DNA of 44,994 bases, from positions 1-44,994 of the forward strand of contig JAGCLX010000136.1 in the NCBI GenBank assembly GCA_017646785.1, given 5' to 3'. The stretch's first letter is position 1, and every line of letters begins with the position of its first letter. The DNA is from Alistipes sp. (GTDB lineage Bacteria > Bacteroidota > Bacteroidia > Bacteroidales > Rikenellaceae). The notes under the pieces are model-generated. The model saw only the letters and a program-made list of their open reading frames with translations, had not been told where the DNA came from and did not search any database. Positions 1 through 7,235 of this stretch are shown piece by piece. A program made the translations under genes and the position numbers.

Positions 1-1845
1 CTCCCAGTAAGCGCCACCGTAGTCGTTAGTCACGAAGAAGAGCTCCTCGGTGTGGCCATACATAGACTCGAAGTTGAAGATACCGCAGTGTGCGATGAAT
101 GCCTTGAAGCGACCCTCGTGCACGCCAGCGAGGTAGTATGTAGAATAACCACCATACGAAGCACCCACACAACCGCGGTGCTCAGTATCTACCCATGGCT
201 CCTTAGACACCTCGTCGATTGCTGCGAGGTAGTCCTTGATGTTCTGACCAGAGTAGTCACCAGAGATCTGGTCTGTCCACTCCTGACCGAATGATGGGCA
301 ACCACGGCGGTTAGGCGCTACGATAACATAGCCCTGTGCAGCCATAAGCTGGAAGTTCCAGCGGTAGCTCCAGAACTGCGATACGGTGCTCTGAGGGCCA
401 CCCTGGCAGTAGAGGAGTGTAGGATACTTCTTTGTGGGGTCGAAGTTGGGAGGAAGGATAACCCATGTAAGCATCTTCTTACCATCAGTTGTAGTGATCC
501 AGCGCTCCTGAACCTCTCCCATCTTGATGTTATCGTATATCTCACGGTTTACATCAGTGAGCTGTGTCAACTCGCCATTCTCGAGGTTCACATCGTAGAG
601 CTCAACAGCCTTAGAGATGGTGTTCATGTTAGCCACGAGCTTACCACCTGCGTATGTAAAGTTGTTGATGTCGTGGTTACCTGCGGTGATAGCCTTCATG
701 TTACCATCGAGGTCGATGCGCGCCACCTGGTGTGTACCGCGCCATGGAAGCACGAAGTACATAGCATCGTTGCCATCCCACACAACCTCAGTCACGCAGT
801 AGTCCTGACCACGTGTGATGTATGTGCACTCGTTAGTATTAAGGTCGAACACCCAAAGACGCTGCTGATCCGCCTCGTTACCAGGGCGACGCTGCGAACG
901 GAAGGCTATCTTTGTACCATCTGGAGAGAAGACAGGATACTTATCATAACCCACGAATTTGTCATCTGTAGTCTGAGCAGCCTCCTTTGAGAGGTTACGA
1001 GTTGTCTCCGTAGCAAAGTCGTAGAGGAAGATGTCTGAATCTGTAGATAGAGCATACTCAACACCTGTCAAGGGCTTGCATGTGTAAGCGAGCAGGCTAC
1101 CATCGGGCGACAGTGTAATCTCTGCTGTATCGAAGTATGGAGCAAGAGGTGAGTCGTATGCCTTGTCAGCACCGATAACATCCTTACCGTTTACAATCTT
1201 GCCATCTTTGTAGTCTGCAGCGAATACGTGGAGGTATGAGCCATCATCCCAGTAGTCCCAGTGGCGCACCATAAGGTCGTCATAGATACGCACCTTAGAC
1301 TTATCCATATCCTCATACTTATTAGAGCCTTTGAGCTTAGCCACCTCTACGCGCTTTGTGTAGAAGGCGTGATCACCAGCTATACCGAAGCCCTCGATGC
1401 CACCAGCGATATCTGTCACCTGCTGAAGCTTATCACCATTGCAGCTCATAGCCCACACCTGCATCTCGCCAGTGCGGTTAGACATGAATGCGATTGTGTT
1501 GTCGTCGAGCCACTGTGGTGCAGTGTTCGAAGATTTGTTATCGGTAAGACGCACCTCCTGGCCTGTAGCCATGTCGCGCAACACCAATGTAGTTAGACCA
1601 CGGTTCTCGGCCATATTATACTCGGTGAGAGTGTAAAGGAGCTTTGAAGCATCGGGAGAGAGCGTCTGTGAGCCTACACGACCCATCTTCCACATAACCT
1701 CAGCGGTGAGTATACCAGCCTCCTTCTCTGCCTGAGTAAGAGCATTGTCAATTGTGAGAGGTTCGGGAGCCTTCACCCCATTGTCGCAACAGCCACCAAG
1801 GGCAAGTAACGATGCAAAAGTCATAAGACAAACTAATTTTTTCAT
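1..1845 (-). CDS. S9 family prolyl oligopeptidase-type lipoprotein, 3' part outside window
   Basis: The frame is open from ATG at 1845 down to base 1 (615 codons), so the C-terminus lies beyond the window. The N-terminus is a lipoprotein signal (MKK start, hydrophobic stretch, lipobox LGGC with Cys19), so it is probably membrane-anchored outside the cytoplasm. Residues of about 40-430 look like the seven-bladed propeller of S9 peptidases, with repeated blades such as LSPDGSLLAYT and FSPDGTKIAFRS. An alpha/beta hydrolase domain follows, with the nucleophile motif GASYGG (Ser563). The catalytic Asp and His should lie past the edge. The family cleaves short peptides, often as dipeptidyl or acylaminoacyl peptidases; the exact specificity cannot be read here. 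No clear TAnnTTTG promoter is visible in the 82-base gap shared with the divergent Nudix gene. Confidence 0.9.
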   Translation of the reverse strand, partial: MKKLVCLMTFASLLALGGCCDNGVKAPEPLTIDNALTQAEKEAGILTAEVMWKMGRVGSQTLSPDASKLLYTLTEYNMAENRGLTTLVLRDMATGQEVRLTDNKSSNTAPQWLDDNTIAFMSNRTGEMQVWAMSCNGDKLQQVTDIAGGIEGFGIAGDHAFYTKRVEVAKLKGSNKYEDMDKSKVRIYDDLMVRHWDYWDDGSYLHVFAADYKDGKIVNGKDVIGADKAYDSPLAPYFDTAEITLSPDGSLLAYTCKPLTGVEYALSTDSDIFLYDFATETTRNLSKEAAQTTDDKFVGYDKYPVFSPDGTKIAFRSQRRPGNEADQQRLWVFDLNTNECTYITRGQDYCVTEVVWDGNDAMYFVLPWRGTHQVARIDLDGNMKAITAGNHDINNFTYAGGKLVANMNTISKAVELYDVNLENGELTQLTDVNREIYDNIKMGEVQERWITTTDGKKMLTWVILPPNFDPTKKYPTLLYCQGGPQSTVSQFWSYRWNFQLMAAQGYVIVAPNRRGCPSFGQEWTDQISGDYSGQNIKDYLAAIDEVSKEPWVDTEHRGCVGASYGGYSTYYLAGVHEGRFKAFIAHCGIFNFESMYGHTEELFFVTNDYGGAYWE

Positions 1846-1908
1846 AATATTTGAGTTATTGTTTTAATAAATTTCTCTCTGTTTCTTCATCTTGTTGTCG
1901 CTTTTTCG

Positions 1909-1916
1909 TATCTTTG
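1909..1916 (+). promoter_or_regulatory. Bacteroidota -7 element before Nudix gene
   Basis: TATCTTTG matches the TAnnTTTG -7 consensus and lies 11 bases before the ATG chosen at 1928. No convincing -33 TTTG is present at the usual spacing (nearest TTTC 1882-1885, TTG 1892-1894). The position argues against translation starting at the upstream ATG at 1892. Confidence 0.6.
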
Positions 1917-1927
1917 CACACAGCAAT

Positions 1928-2545
1928 ATGAAAGATAACGCAACATATACCATCTACTTCGGCGCCACGCCACTCCAAATATGCTCGGAGCAACAGCTCG
2001 ACAATAGTTGTGTCATAGAGGCTGATGAGCAAGACAACATTTCGCGAGCGAAATTACTAAAAAAAGTTGAATCTTGCAAATCCGTCACACTACTAACAAG
2101 CAACGTGGAGCAGACGTTCAAAAGGCTGTGTGAGGAATTCAAGGTTGTAAGAGCAGCTGGAGGTGTCGTTGAAAGCGCATCGCACAAGTTGCTTATGATA
2201 CGTTTGCGCAACCGCTGGGACCTCCCCAAAGGGCATATCGAAGCGGGCGAAGATAGTCGCACAGCAGCCCTACGCGAGGTGCGAGAGGAGACGGGCATAA
2301 CGGCAGAAGCTATTGACAACACACCCCTCTACACCACATGGCACGCCTACAACACCTATGGCGAGTGGGAGCTTAAGTCTACCGACTGGTGGAGGATGCA
2401 AGCGACATCCGACACCCTTGAGCCACAGCACGATGAGGGCATAACAGAGGTGCGATGGTTCACCCCAGAAGAGCGCGACATAGCACTCTCAGAGAGCTAC
2501 GAAACAATTAAAGAGGTGGTACGTGCGTTAGATGCAAAAAGATAG
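1928..2545 (+). CDS. Nudix hydrolase
   Basis: 205-residue protein. Residues 102-124 form a complete Nudix box (G x5 E x7 REVREE x GI), the metal-binding helix that hydrolyses nucleoside diphosphates linked to another group. The first 75 residues lie before the catalytic domain and resemble no family I know. I place the start at 1928, because the in-frame ATG at 1892 lies upstream of the -7 promoter element. It sits 6 bases before porX and is probably the first gene of a Nudix-porX-tsaE operon. The substrate cannot be deduced. The pairing with PorX, a regulator with a phosphodiesterase-type domain, makes a role in nucleotide turnover possible, but this is inference. Confidence 0.85.
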   Translation: MKDNATYTIYFGATPLQICSEQQLDNSCVIEADEQDNISRAKLLKKVESCKSVTLLTSNVEQTFKRLCEEFKVVRAAGGVVESASHKLLMIRLRNRWDLPKGHIEAGEDSRTAALREVREETGITAEAIDNTPLYTTWHAYNTYGEWELKSTDWWRMQATSDTLEPQHDEGITEVRWFTPEERDIALSESYETIKEVVRALDAKR

Positions 2546-2551
2546 TACACT

Positions 2552-4111
2552 ATGAATAAGATACTTTGGGTTGACGACGAGATCGACCTCTTGAAACCAC
2601 ACGTGATGTTTCTCACCGCCAAGGGCTATGAGGTCGAGACCTGCAACAATGGCTACGACGCTGTTGAGATGGTTAGCGCCACAGCCTACGACCTTGTGAT
2701 TCTCGACGAGATGATGCCTGGCATGACGGGCCTCGAGACACTCCCCTTACTCAAGGAGGCACGCCCCTCGCTACCCGTAATAATGGTCACCAAAAGCGAG
2801 GAGGAAAACATCATGGATAAGGCCATCGGCTCGAAGATTGCCGACTACATCATCAAGCCGGTAAACCCCAACCAGGTGCTTCTATCCATAAAGAAGAATC
2901 TACACTCACAACAGCTTGTTACAGAGCAGACTACGGCAGATTATCGCGCTGAGTTTGGACGTATTGCAGCACAGCAGCAGTCGGCATCCTCGTTTGCCGA
3001 GTGGGCACAGCTATATCGCAAAATTGTGGGCTGGGAGATAGAGCTCGCCTCATCATCCGACAAGAGCATCCGCGAGGTGCTCGCCTACCAAAAGGATGAG
3101 GCAAATCAGGCATTCTCTAAGTTCGTGCGCCGCAACTACTACGACTGGATAAACCGACGCATAGACGACGATGAGATACCCACTATGTCACACACGCTGA
3201 TGCGCCACCGCATACTTCCAGAGGTTGACAACGCAGAGCACACCACCCTACTGCTCATCGACAACATGCGCTACGACCAGTGGCGCACGATAGCGCCCAT
3301 GCTCCGAGGTCTCTTTGACGTAGATACAGATGACTTCTACTGTGCCATCCTGCCCACAGCAACACAGTATGCTCGCAACGCCCTATTTGCAGGTTTGATG
3401 CCTCTGGCAATCGACAAGCTAATGCCCGATAAGTGGCTCAACGACAATGAGGATGGTGGTAAAAACATGTACGAAGAGGAGTTTTTGCGCCGCCTTATCA
3501 CACAGTCGGGTAAAAAGTATAAGCTGTCGTTCGACAAGCTCGTACGCCCAGAAGCGGGACGCAAGCTATTGGATAACATGCAACACATCTACGATGCTGA
3601 CTTCTCGGTTATCATTTACAACTTCCTCGACATCCTCTCTCACGCACGCACCGAGACTGACATCATCCGCGACCTTACGGACGACGAGGCTGCATTCCGC
3701 TCCCTCACCCGCTCATGGTTCGAGCACTCGGAGCTATACACGTTGCTTAAGAACCTCGCCGACCGTGGCCACAAGGTCATCATCACTTCGGATCACGGCA
3801 CCATACGCGTAGATAACCCCGTGCGTGTGACAGGCGACAAGGAGACATCGCCCAATCTGCGCTACAAGACAGGACGCAACCTCGCGTACAACGCGCGTGA
3901 AGTATATGAGGTAACACGCCCCGAGGATATACAACTGCCATCGGGTCGCCTGACATCGAGCTACATATTCGCCTACAACCGCGACTTCTTGGTCTACAAC
4001 AACGACGCTAACAGATATATACGATACTACAAAAATACATTCCAGCATGGCGGCATATCGATGGAGGAGATGATTGTGCCCTACGCCGTGCTGACACCAA
4101 AGAGAAAATAG
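2552..4111 (+). CDS. porX: PorX: response regulator with PglZ/alkaline-phosphatase domain
   Basis: 519 residues, the usual PorX length. The N-terminal receiver domain (1-120) has the acidic pair D8/D9, the phospho-acceptor D52 (LVILDEMMPG) and K102 (IIKPVNP). A linker leads to a C-terminal PglZ domain (about 210-519) of the alkaline phosphatase superfamily, with metal or nucleophile motifs LLLIDNMR (D237), PTATQYARN (T271), TSDHGT (D414, H415) and HGGISMEE (H499). In Porphyromonas and Flavobacterium, PorX is phosphorylated by the histidine kinase PorY and controls the type IX secretion system with the ECF factor SigP. No porY or T9SS structural gene is in this window. The gene sits between the Nudix gene (6 bases) and tsaE (14 bases), so it is likely co-transcribed with them. 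Confidence 0.92.
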   Translation: MNKILWVDDEIDLLKPHVMFLTAKGYEVETCNNGYDAVEMVSATAYDLVILDEMMPGMTGLETLPLLKEARPSLPVIMVTKSEEENIMDKAIGSKIADYIIKPVNPNQVLLSIKKNLHSQQLVTEQTTADYRAEFGRIAAQQQSASSFAEWAQLYRKIVGWEIELASSSDKSIREVLAYQKDEANQAFSKFVRRNYYDWINRRIDDDEIPTMSHTLMRHRILPEVDNAEHTTLLLIDNMRYDQWRTIAPMLRGLFDVDTDDFYCAILPTATQYARNALFAGLMPLAIDKLMPDKWLNDNEDGGKNMYEEEFLRRLITQSGKKYKLSFDKLVRPEAGRKLLDNMQHIYDADFSVIIYNFLDILSHARTETDIIRDLTDDEAAFRSLTRSWFEHSELYTLLKNLADRGHKVIITSDHGTIRVDNPVRVTGDKETSPNLRYKTGRNLAYNAREVYEVTRPEDIQLPSGRLTSSYIFAYNRDFLVYNNDANRYIRYYKNTFQHGGISMEEMIVPYAVLTPKRK

Positions 4112-4125
4112 AAAACATAAAAGAT

Positions 4126-4542
4126 ATGAGTAAGATAATAGAGATAGACTCGTTAGACGAGCTTGATATGGTCGCCAAAGCTGTCATCGACTCCCTCGAT
4201 GGTCGCACCGTCGTAGCCTTCGACGCTCCTATGGGGGCTGGCAAGACCACGCTTATCAGCCGCATCGCAGCACTGCTTGGTGCCGAAGACTCGGTCACAA
4301 GCCCCACGTTCGCAATCGTAAATCAATATGAGGGCACAGAGCGCACCATCTACCACTTCGACATGTATCGCATCGAGCGAGTGGAGGAGGCCCTCGACTT
4401 CGGATCGGAGGAGTACCTATCATCAGGCGAGCTATGCCTCGTTGAGTGGCCCGAAAAGATTGAACCTCTACTCCCTGATGACACTATGGTTGTGAGGATT
4501 AAGATACTATCAGATAGTGCGCGACGTTTTGAAATTCAATAA
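4126..4542 (+). CDS. tsaE: TsaE, ATPase for tRNA t6A37 biosynthesis
   Basis: 138-residue P-loop protein. The Walker A motif is GAGKTT (37-42), followed by the TsaE signatures TSPTFAIVNQYEG (58-70), HFDMYRI (77-83) and VEWPEK (106-111). TsaE works with TsaB and TsaD to transfer the threonylcarbamoyl group to A37 of ANN-decoding tRNAs; its ATP hydrolysis resets the complex. It lies 14 bases downstream of porX. Its last codons contain the -33 element of the next gene's promoter, so that gene can be expressed separately. Confidence 0.95.
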   Translation: MSKIIEIDSLDELDMVAKAVIDSLDGRTVVAFDAPMGAGKTTLISRIAALLGAEDSVTSPTFAIVNQYEGTERTIYHFDMYRIERVEEALDFGSEEYLSSGELCLVEWPEKIEPLLPDDTMVVRIKILSDSARRFEIQ

Positions 4543-4557
4543 TTTTGACTACCTTTG
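4528..4557 (+). promoter_or_regulatory. Bacteroidota promoter for SRPBCC gene
   Basis: TTTG at 4528-4531, an 18-base spacer and TACCTTTG at 4550-4557 fit the -33/-7 consensus well. The -33 box lies inside the 3' end of tsaE. The -7 box lies 19 bases before ATG 4577, which rules out the longer reading frame beginning at 4517. Confidence 0.75.
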
Positions 4558-4576
4558 CGGCCAAAATTTGGATGAC

Positions 4577-4987
4577 ATGGAGAAATACGAGTCAATACAG
4601 CAACAGATAAATCACCCAGCATCGCTCATCTTCCCCCTCATTTCACGCATGGATATCTTCAGCCCTGCACTTCAAGGTAAGGTTGAGGAGTGGGAGGCTA
4701 CACCCGACAGCTGCTCGTTCAAGGTCAAGGGCATGAAGCTCTCGATGAAGGTAGCAGAGCGCGTTGAGAACAAACATGTTAAAATTGTTACTGGCGACGG
4801 TAGCATACCCATCGATTTCGCATTTTGGATCCAGCTCAAGGAGGTTGCACCAAACGACACGCGCGTGAGAATGGTGCTACACGCCGAGTTGAACATGATG
4901 CTCAAGATGATGCTTGGCAACAAAATCCAGAAGGGTCTTGATGATGCTGTAACACAATTAGCAACATCACTTAACCAGTTCAAATAG
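4577..4987 (+). CDS. SRPBCC (START-like) domain protein
   Basis: 136 residues. An in-frame ATG at 4517 would overlap tsaE and lie upstream of the promoter, so 4577 is preferred. The sequence pattern fits the single-domain SRPBCC fold that covers nearly the whole protein: an N-terminal beta strand (YESIQQQINHPA), a core with alternating strands, and a long amphipathic C-terminal helix (about 105-136). Such domains bind hydrophobic ligands in a deep cavity. No signal peptide or membrane segment is visible, so it is probably cytosolic. It is common in Bacteroidota next to tsaE/porX-type neighbourhoods, but I know of no assigned function. A hairpin terminator follows at once. Confidence 0.8.
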   Translation: MEKYESIQQQINHPASLIFPLISRMDIFSPALQGKVEEWEATPDSCSFKVKGMKLSMKVAERVENKHVKIVTGDGSIPIDFAFWIQLKEVAPNDTRVRMVLHAELNMMLKMMLGNKIQKGLDDAVTQLATSLNQFK

Positions 4988-4993
4988 TAGCTC

Positions 4994-5027
4994 CAACACC
5001 CCCTATTATTTGCAAAATAGGGTGTTG
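4994..5027 (+). terminator. Hairpin after SRPBCC gene
   Basis: CAACACC-CCCTATT (4994-5007) pairs with AATAGGGTGTTG (5016-5027) around an 8-base loop, with two extra C bases bulged on the left arm. There is no T-tract directly after it, so it may act as a weak terminator or mRNA end stabiliser. Confidence 0.55.
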
Positions 5028-5061
5028 CGTGAATAAAAAAGATGGATTATTTCGGTTTTTG

Positions 5062-5093
5062 CTTGCATATTCACCGAAGTTGCCTTATATTTG
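5062..5093 (+). promoter_or_regulatory. Promoter of HU gene
   Basis: TATATTTG at 5086-5093 matches TAnnTTTG. CTTG at 5062-5065 gives a 20-base spacer. It predicts an mRNA leader of roughly 80 bases before ATG 5183, which is A/T-rich with no SD sequence. Confidence 0.7.
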
Positions 5094-5182
5094 CGGACAT
5101 TTTTTGCTGAAATACGAAAACTATTTGGGTGAAAGATTGATAAACACTGTTATAAATAAACTAAAATAAATCAATTAAAACT

Positions 5183-5455
5183 ATGACAAAGGCCGATATC
5201 GTAAACGAGATTGCGAAGTCTACTGGCGTTGAGAAGATCCAGGTTCAGGCTATCGTAGAGGCATTTATGGAGAGCGTTAAGGGCGCCATGATCAAGGGTG
5301 AGAACGTATACCTTCGTGGTTTCGGTAGCTTCATCATCAAGAAGCGCGCTACTAAGGTTGCTCGTAACATCTCTAAGAATACTACTATCACTATTCCCGA
5401 GCACAACATCCCCGCATTCAAGCCCGCTAAGAGCTTTGCAGGTGAGGTAAAATAA
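5183..5455 (+). CDS. HU/IHF-family DNA-binding protein
   Basis: 90 residues, the standard HU length. The dimerisation helices MTKADIVNEIAKSTGV and VQAIVEAFMESVKGA are followed by the conserved GFGSF turn (47-51) and the DNA-contacting beta arm (RNISKNTTITIPEHNIPAFKPAK region), which carries the Pro at the tip that intercalates into DNA. It bends and compacts DNA without strict sequence preference. The strong promoter and codons typical of highly expressed genes suggest an abundant nucleoid protein. Whether it forms homodimers or pairs with another HU in the genome cannot be told from this window. Confidence 0.95.
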   Translation: MTKADIVNEIAKSTGVEKIQVQAIVEAFMESVKGAMIKGENVYLRGFGSFIIKKRATKVARNISKNTTITIPEHNIPAFKPAKSFAGEVK

Positions 5456-5486
5456 GCAACAACAAACCTTTTAATATTATAAAGTT

Positions 5487-5576
5487 ATGCCAAACGGAAA
5501 GAAGCACAAGCGTCATAAGATGGCTACGCACAAGCGTAAGAAGCGTCTTCGCAAGAATCGTCATAAGAAGAAGTAA
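5487..5576 (+). CDS. Small basic mS38/bS22-like (AURKAIP1/COX24) protein
   Basis: 29-residue ORF starting at ATG 5487 and ending at TAA 5574-5576. It starts MPNGKKHKRHKMATHKRKK and ends in an RNRHKKK tail; about two thirds of its residues are Lys, Arg or His. This is the conserved Bacteroidota protein usually labelled AURKAIP1/COX24 domain protein, related to mitochondrial small-subunit protein mS38 and actinobacterial bS22, which sit on 16S-type rRNA. The function in Bacteroidota is inferred from that family. It lies 31 bases after the HU gene, has no promoter of its own and is followed by a hairpin, so it is probably co-expressed with HU. It is short enough to be missed by automatic gene calling. 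Confidence 0.85.
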   Translation: MPNGKKHKRHKMATHKRKKRLRKNRHKKK

Positions 5577-5595
5577 TTTCCTCTTATAGGACATA

Positions 5596-5634
5596 GCAAG
5601 GGTTGTCCAACACGGTTGTGGGACAGCCCTTTGC
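5596..5634 (+). terminator. Terminator hairpin after HU/small-protein operon
   Basis: GCAAGGGTTGTCC (5596-5608) pairs with GGACAGCCCTTTGC (5621-5634) through a long stem with one extra base and one G-U pair. It lies between the small basic protein and rng. No long T-tract follows, so some read-through into rng is possible; no clear separate rng promoter is visible. Confidence 0.65.
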
Positions 5635-5674
5635 TTATAGAGTAAACGGATTACTTGGTAGTAAAATTAGGACT

Positions 5675-7219
5675 ATGAACAGAGAACTTATTATCAATGT
5701 AACTCCAACCGAAGTGTCGATAGCACTGTGTGAAGACAAAGTGCTCGTCGAGCTTAATAAAGAGCAGTGTCAAACGGGATTCTCGGTGGGCGACATCTAC
5801 CTCGGTCGCGTACGCAAGATTATGCCCGGTTTGAACGCAGCATTCGTAAACATAGGTCACGAGAAGGATGCCTTTATCCACTATCTCGACCTGGGAACCA
5901 ACTACCGCTCTCTCGAACGCATAGTTCACAGCTGCCAGGGTGGACGCCGCCAGCAGCGAGTTGAGAGCATGAAGCTCGAGCCACAGCTCGAAAAGGAGGG
6001 TCGCATAGGCGATTACCTCAAGCCAGGTGACGAGATCATGGTGCAGATTGCCAAGGAGGCAATCTCGACAAAGGGACCACGCCTCACAGCCGACATATCA
6101 CTGGCTGGACGAAATGTGGTGTTAGTGCCATTCTCAAACAAGGTGTTTGTATCTAATAAGATACGCTCGAACGCTGCAAAGAAACGACTTCGTAAGGTTG
6201 CACAAGAGGTGCTACCACAGAATTTCGGTGTCATCATACGCACGGCAGCTGCCGATGCCGAGGACATCGACATTATGCAAGACATACTCTCTCTTATTGA
6301 GAGATGGAACAAGGCTATTGCGACAATACGCAAGAGCGAGGCTCCCGCTCGATTGATGAGCGAAATGAGCCGTGTAAATACCATCATTCGCGACTCGCTC
6401 AACGACACCTTCTCGCAGATTACCGTCGACGACGAGACGATGTACAACGAGATTAAGAGCTATGTGCACGCCATCAAGCCCGACATGGAGCATAAGGTGA
6501 AGCACTACACAGGCAAGGTGTCTATATTTGACAACTTCGATGTCGCGAAACAGATTAAGTCGTTATTTGCAAAGTACGTATCGCTCCGCCGCGGAGCATA
6601 CCTTATCGTCGAGCACACAGAGGCTATGCACGTCATAGACGTGAACTCTGGCAACCGCACAAAGGCTGAGGACGACCAGGAGCAGACAGCACTGGAGGTG
6701 AACCTCGCAGCGGCAAAGGAGATAGCCCGACAGCTACGCCTACGAGATATGGGTGGCATTGTCATTATTGACTTCATCGACCTGCGCAAGGCCCAGAGTA
6801 GACAAATACTCTACGAGGAGATGCAGAAGTTGATGGCCACAGACAAGGCTAAGCACACCATACTGCCATTGACCAAGTTTGGTCTTATGCAGATTACACG
6901 TCAGCGTGTGCGCCCCATTGCCATGGAGGAGACATCGGATGTGTGTCCCACATGCCACGGCACAGGCAAGGTCGGTCCTACAATACTTCTCGAGAGGAAA
7001 ATTGAGGATCAGATACAGCTGCTCGCCGAGAAGGGATGCCGCTTTGTTAACCTCAAGGTAAGCCCCTATGTTGGCTCGTACCTACGCGCAGGAATGTTAT
7101 CGCTCCGCATGCGTTGGATGTTCAAGTACAAGCTACGCATCAAGATAAGCGCCGACCAGAGCGTTGGCATGATCGACGTAGCGTATTTAGACAAAGAGGG
7201 GAAATCGCTTCTAATGTAA
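5675..7219 (+). CDS. rng: Ribonuclease E/G family endoribonuclease
   Basis: 514 residues from ATG 5675 (MNRELIINVTP). An in-frame ATG at 5603 would place the start inside the preceding terminator hairpin and add 24 unrelated residues, so it is rejected. Order: S1-type RNA-binding region (VGDIYLGRVRKIMPGLNAAFVNIG), RNase H-like and DNase I-like catalytic core with the two magnesium-binding aspartates D322 (VIDVNSG) and D366 (IVIIDFIDL), then the zinc-link CPTC motif (C424, C427) that holds dimers together. The length and the lack of a long C-terminal scaffold fit RNase G rather than E. The family trims 16S rRNA 5' ends and starts mRNA decay. Confidence 0.95.
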   Translation: MNRELIINVTPTEVSIALCEDKVLVELNKEQCQTGFSVGDIYLGRVRKIMPGLNAAFVNIGHEKDAFIHYLDLGTNYRSLERIVHSCQGGRRQQRVESMKLEPQLEKEGRIGDYLKPGDEIMVQIAKEAISTKGPRLTADISLAGRNVVLVPFSNKVFVSNKIRSNAAKKRLRKVAQEVLPQNFGVIIRTAAADAEDIDIMQDILSLIERWNKAIATIRKSEAPARLMSEMSRVNTIIRDSLNDTFSQITVDDETMYNEIKSYVHAIKPDMEHKVKHYTGKVSIFDNFDVAKQIKSLFAKYVSLRRGAYLIVEHTEAMHVIDVNSGNRTKAEDDQEQTALEVNLAAAKEIARQLRLRDMGGIVIIDFIDLRKAQSRQILYEEMQKLMATDKAKHTILPLTKFGLMQITRQRVRPIAMEETSDVCPTCHGTGKVGPTILLERKIEDQIQLLAEKGCRFVNLKVSPYVGSYLRAGMLSLRMRWMFKYKLRIKISADQSVGMIDVAYLDKEGKSLLM

Positions 7220-7235
7220 AAACTTTCAAGGAAGC

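Noticed and set aside
4517..4576. N-terminal extension of the SRPBCC gene overlapping tsaE
   Set aside because: The -33/-7 promoter (4528-4557) lies inside it and homologous proteins begin near MEKYES.
5603..5674. Upstream ATG extending rng by 24 residues
   Set aside because: It begins inside the terminator hairpin 5596-5634, and the added residues do not match the family, which starts at MNRELIINV.
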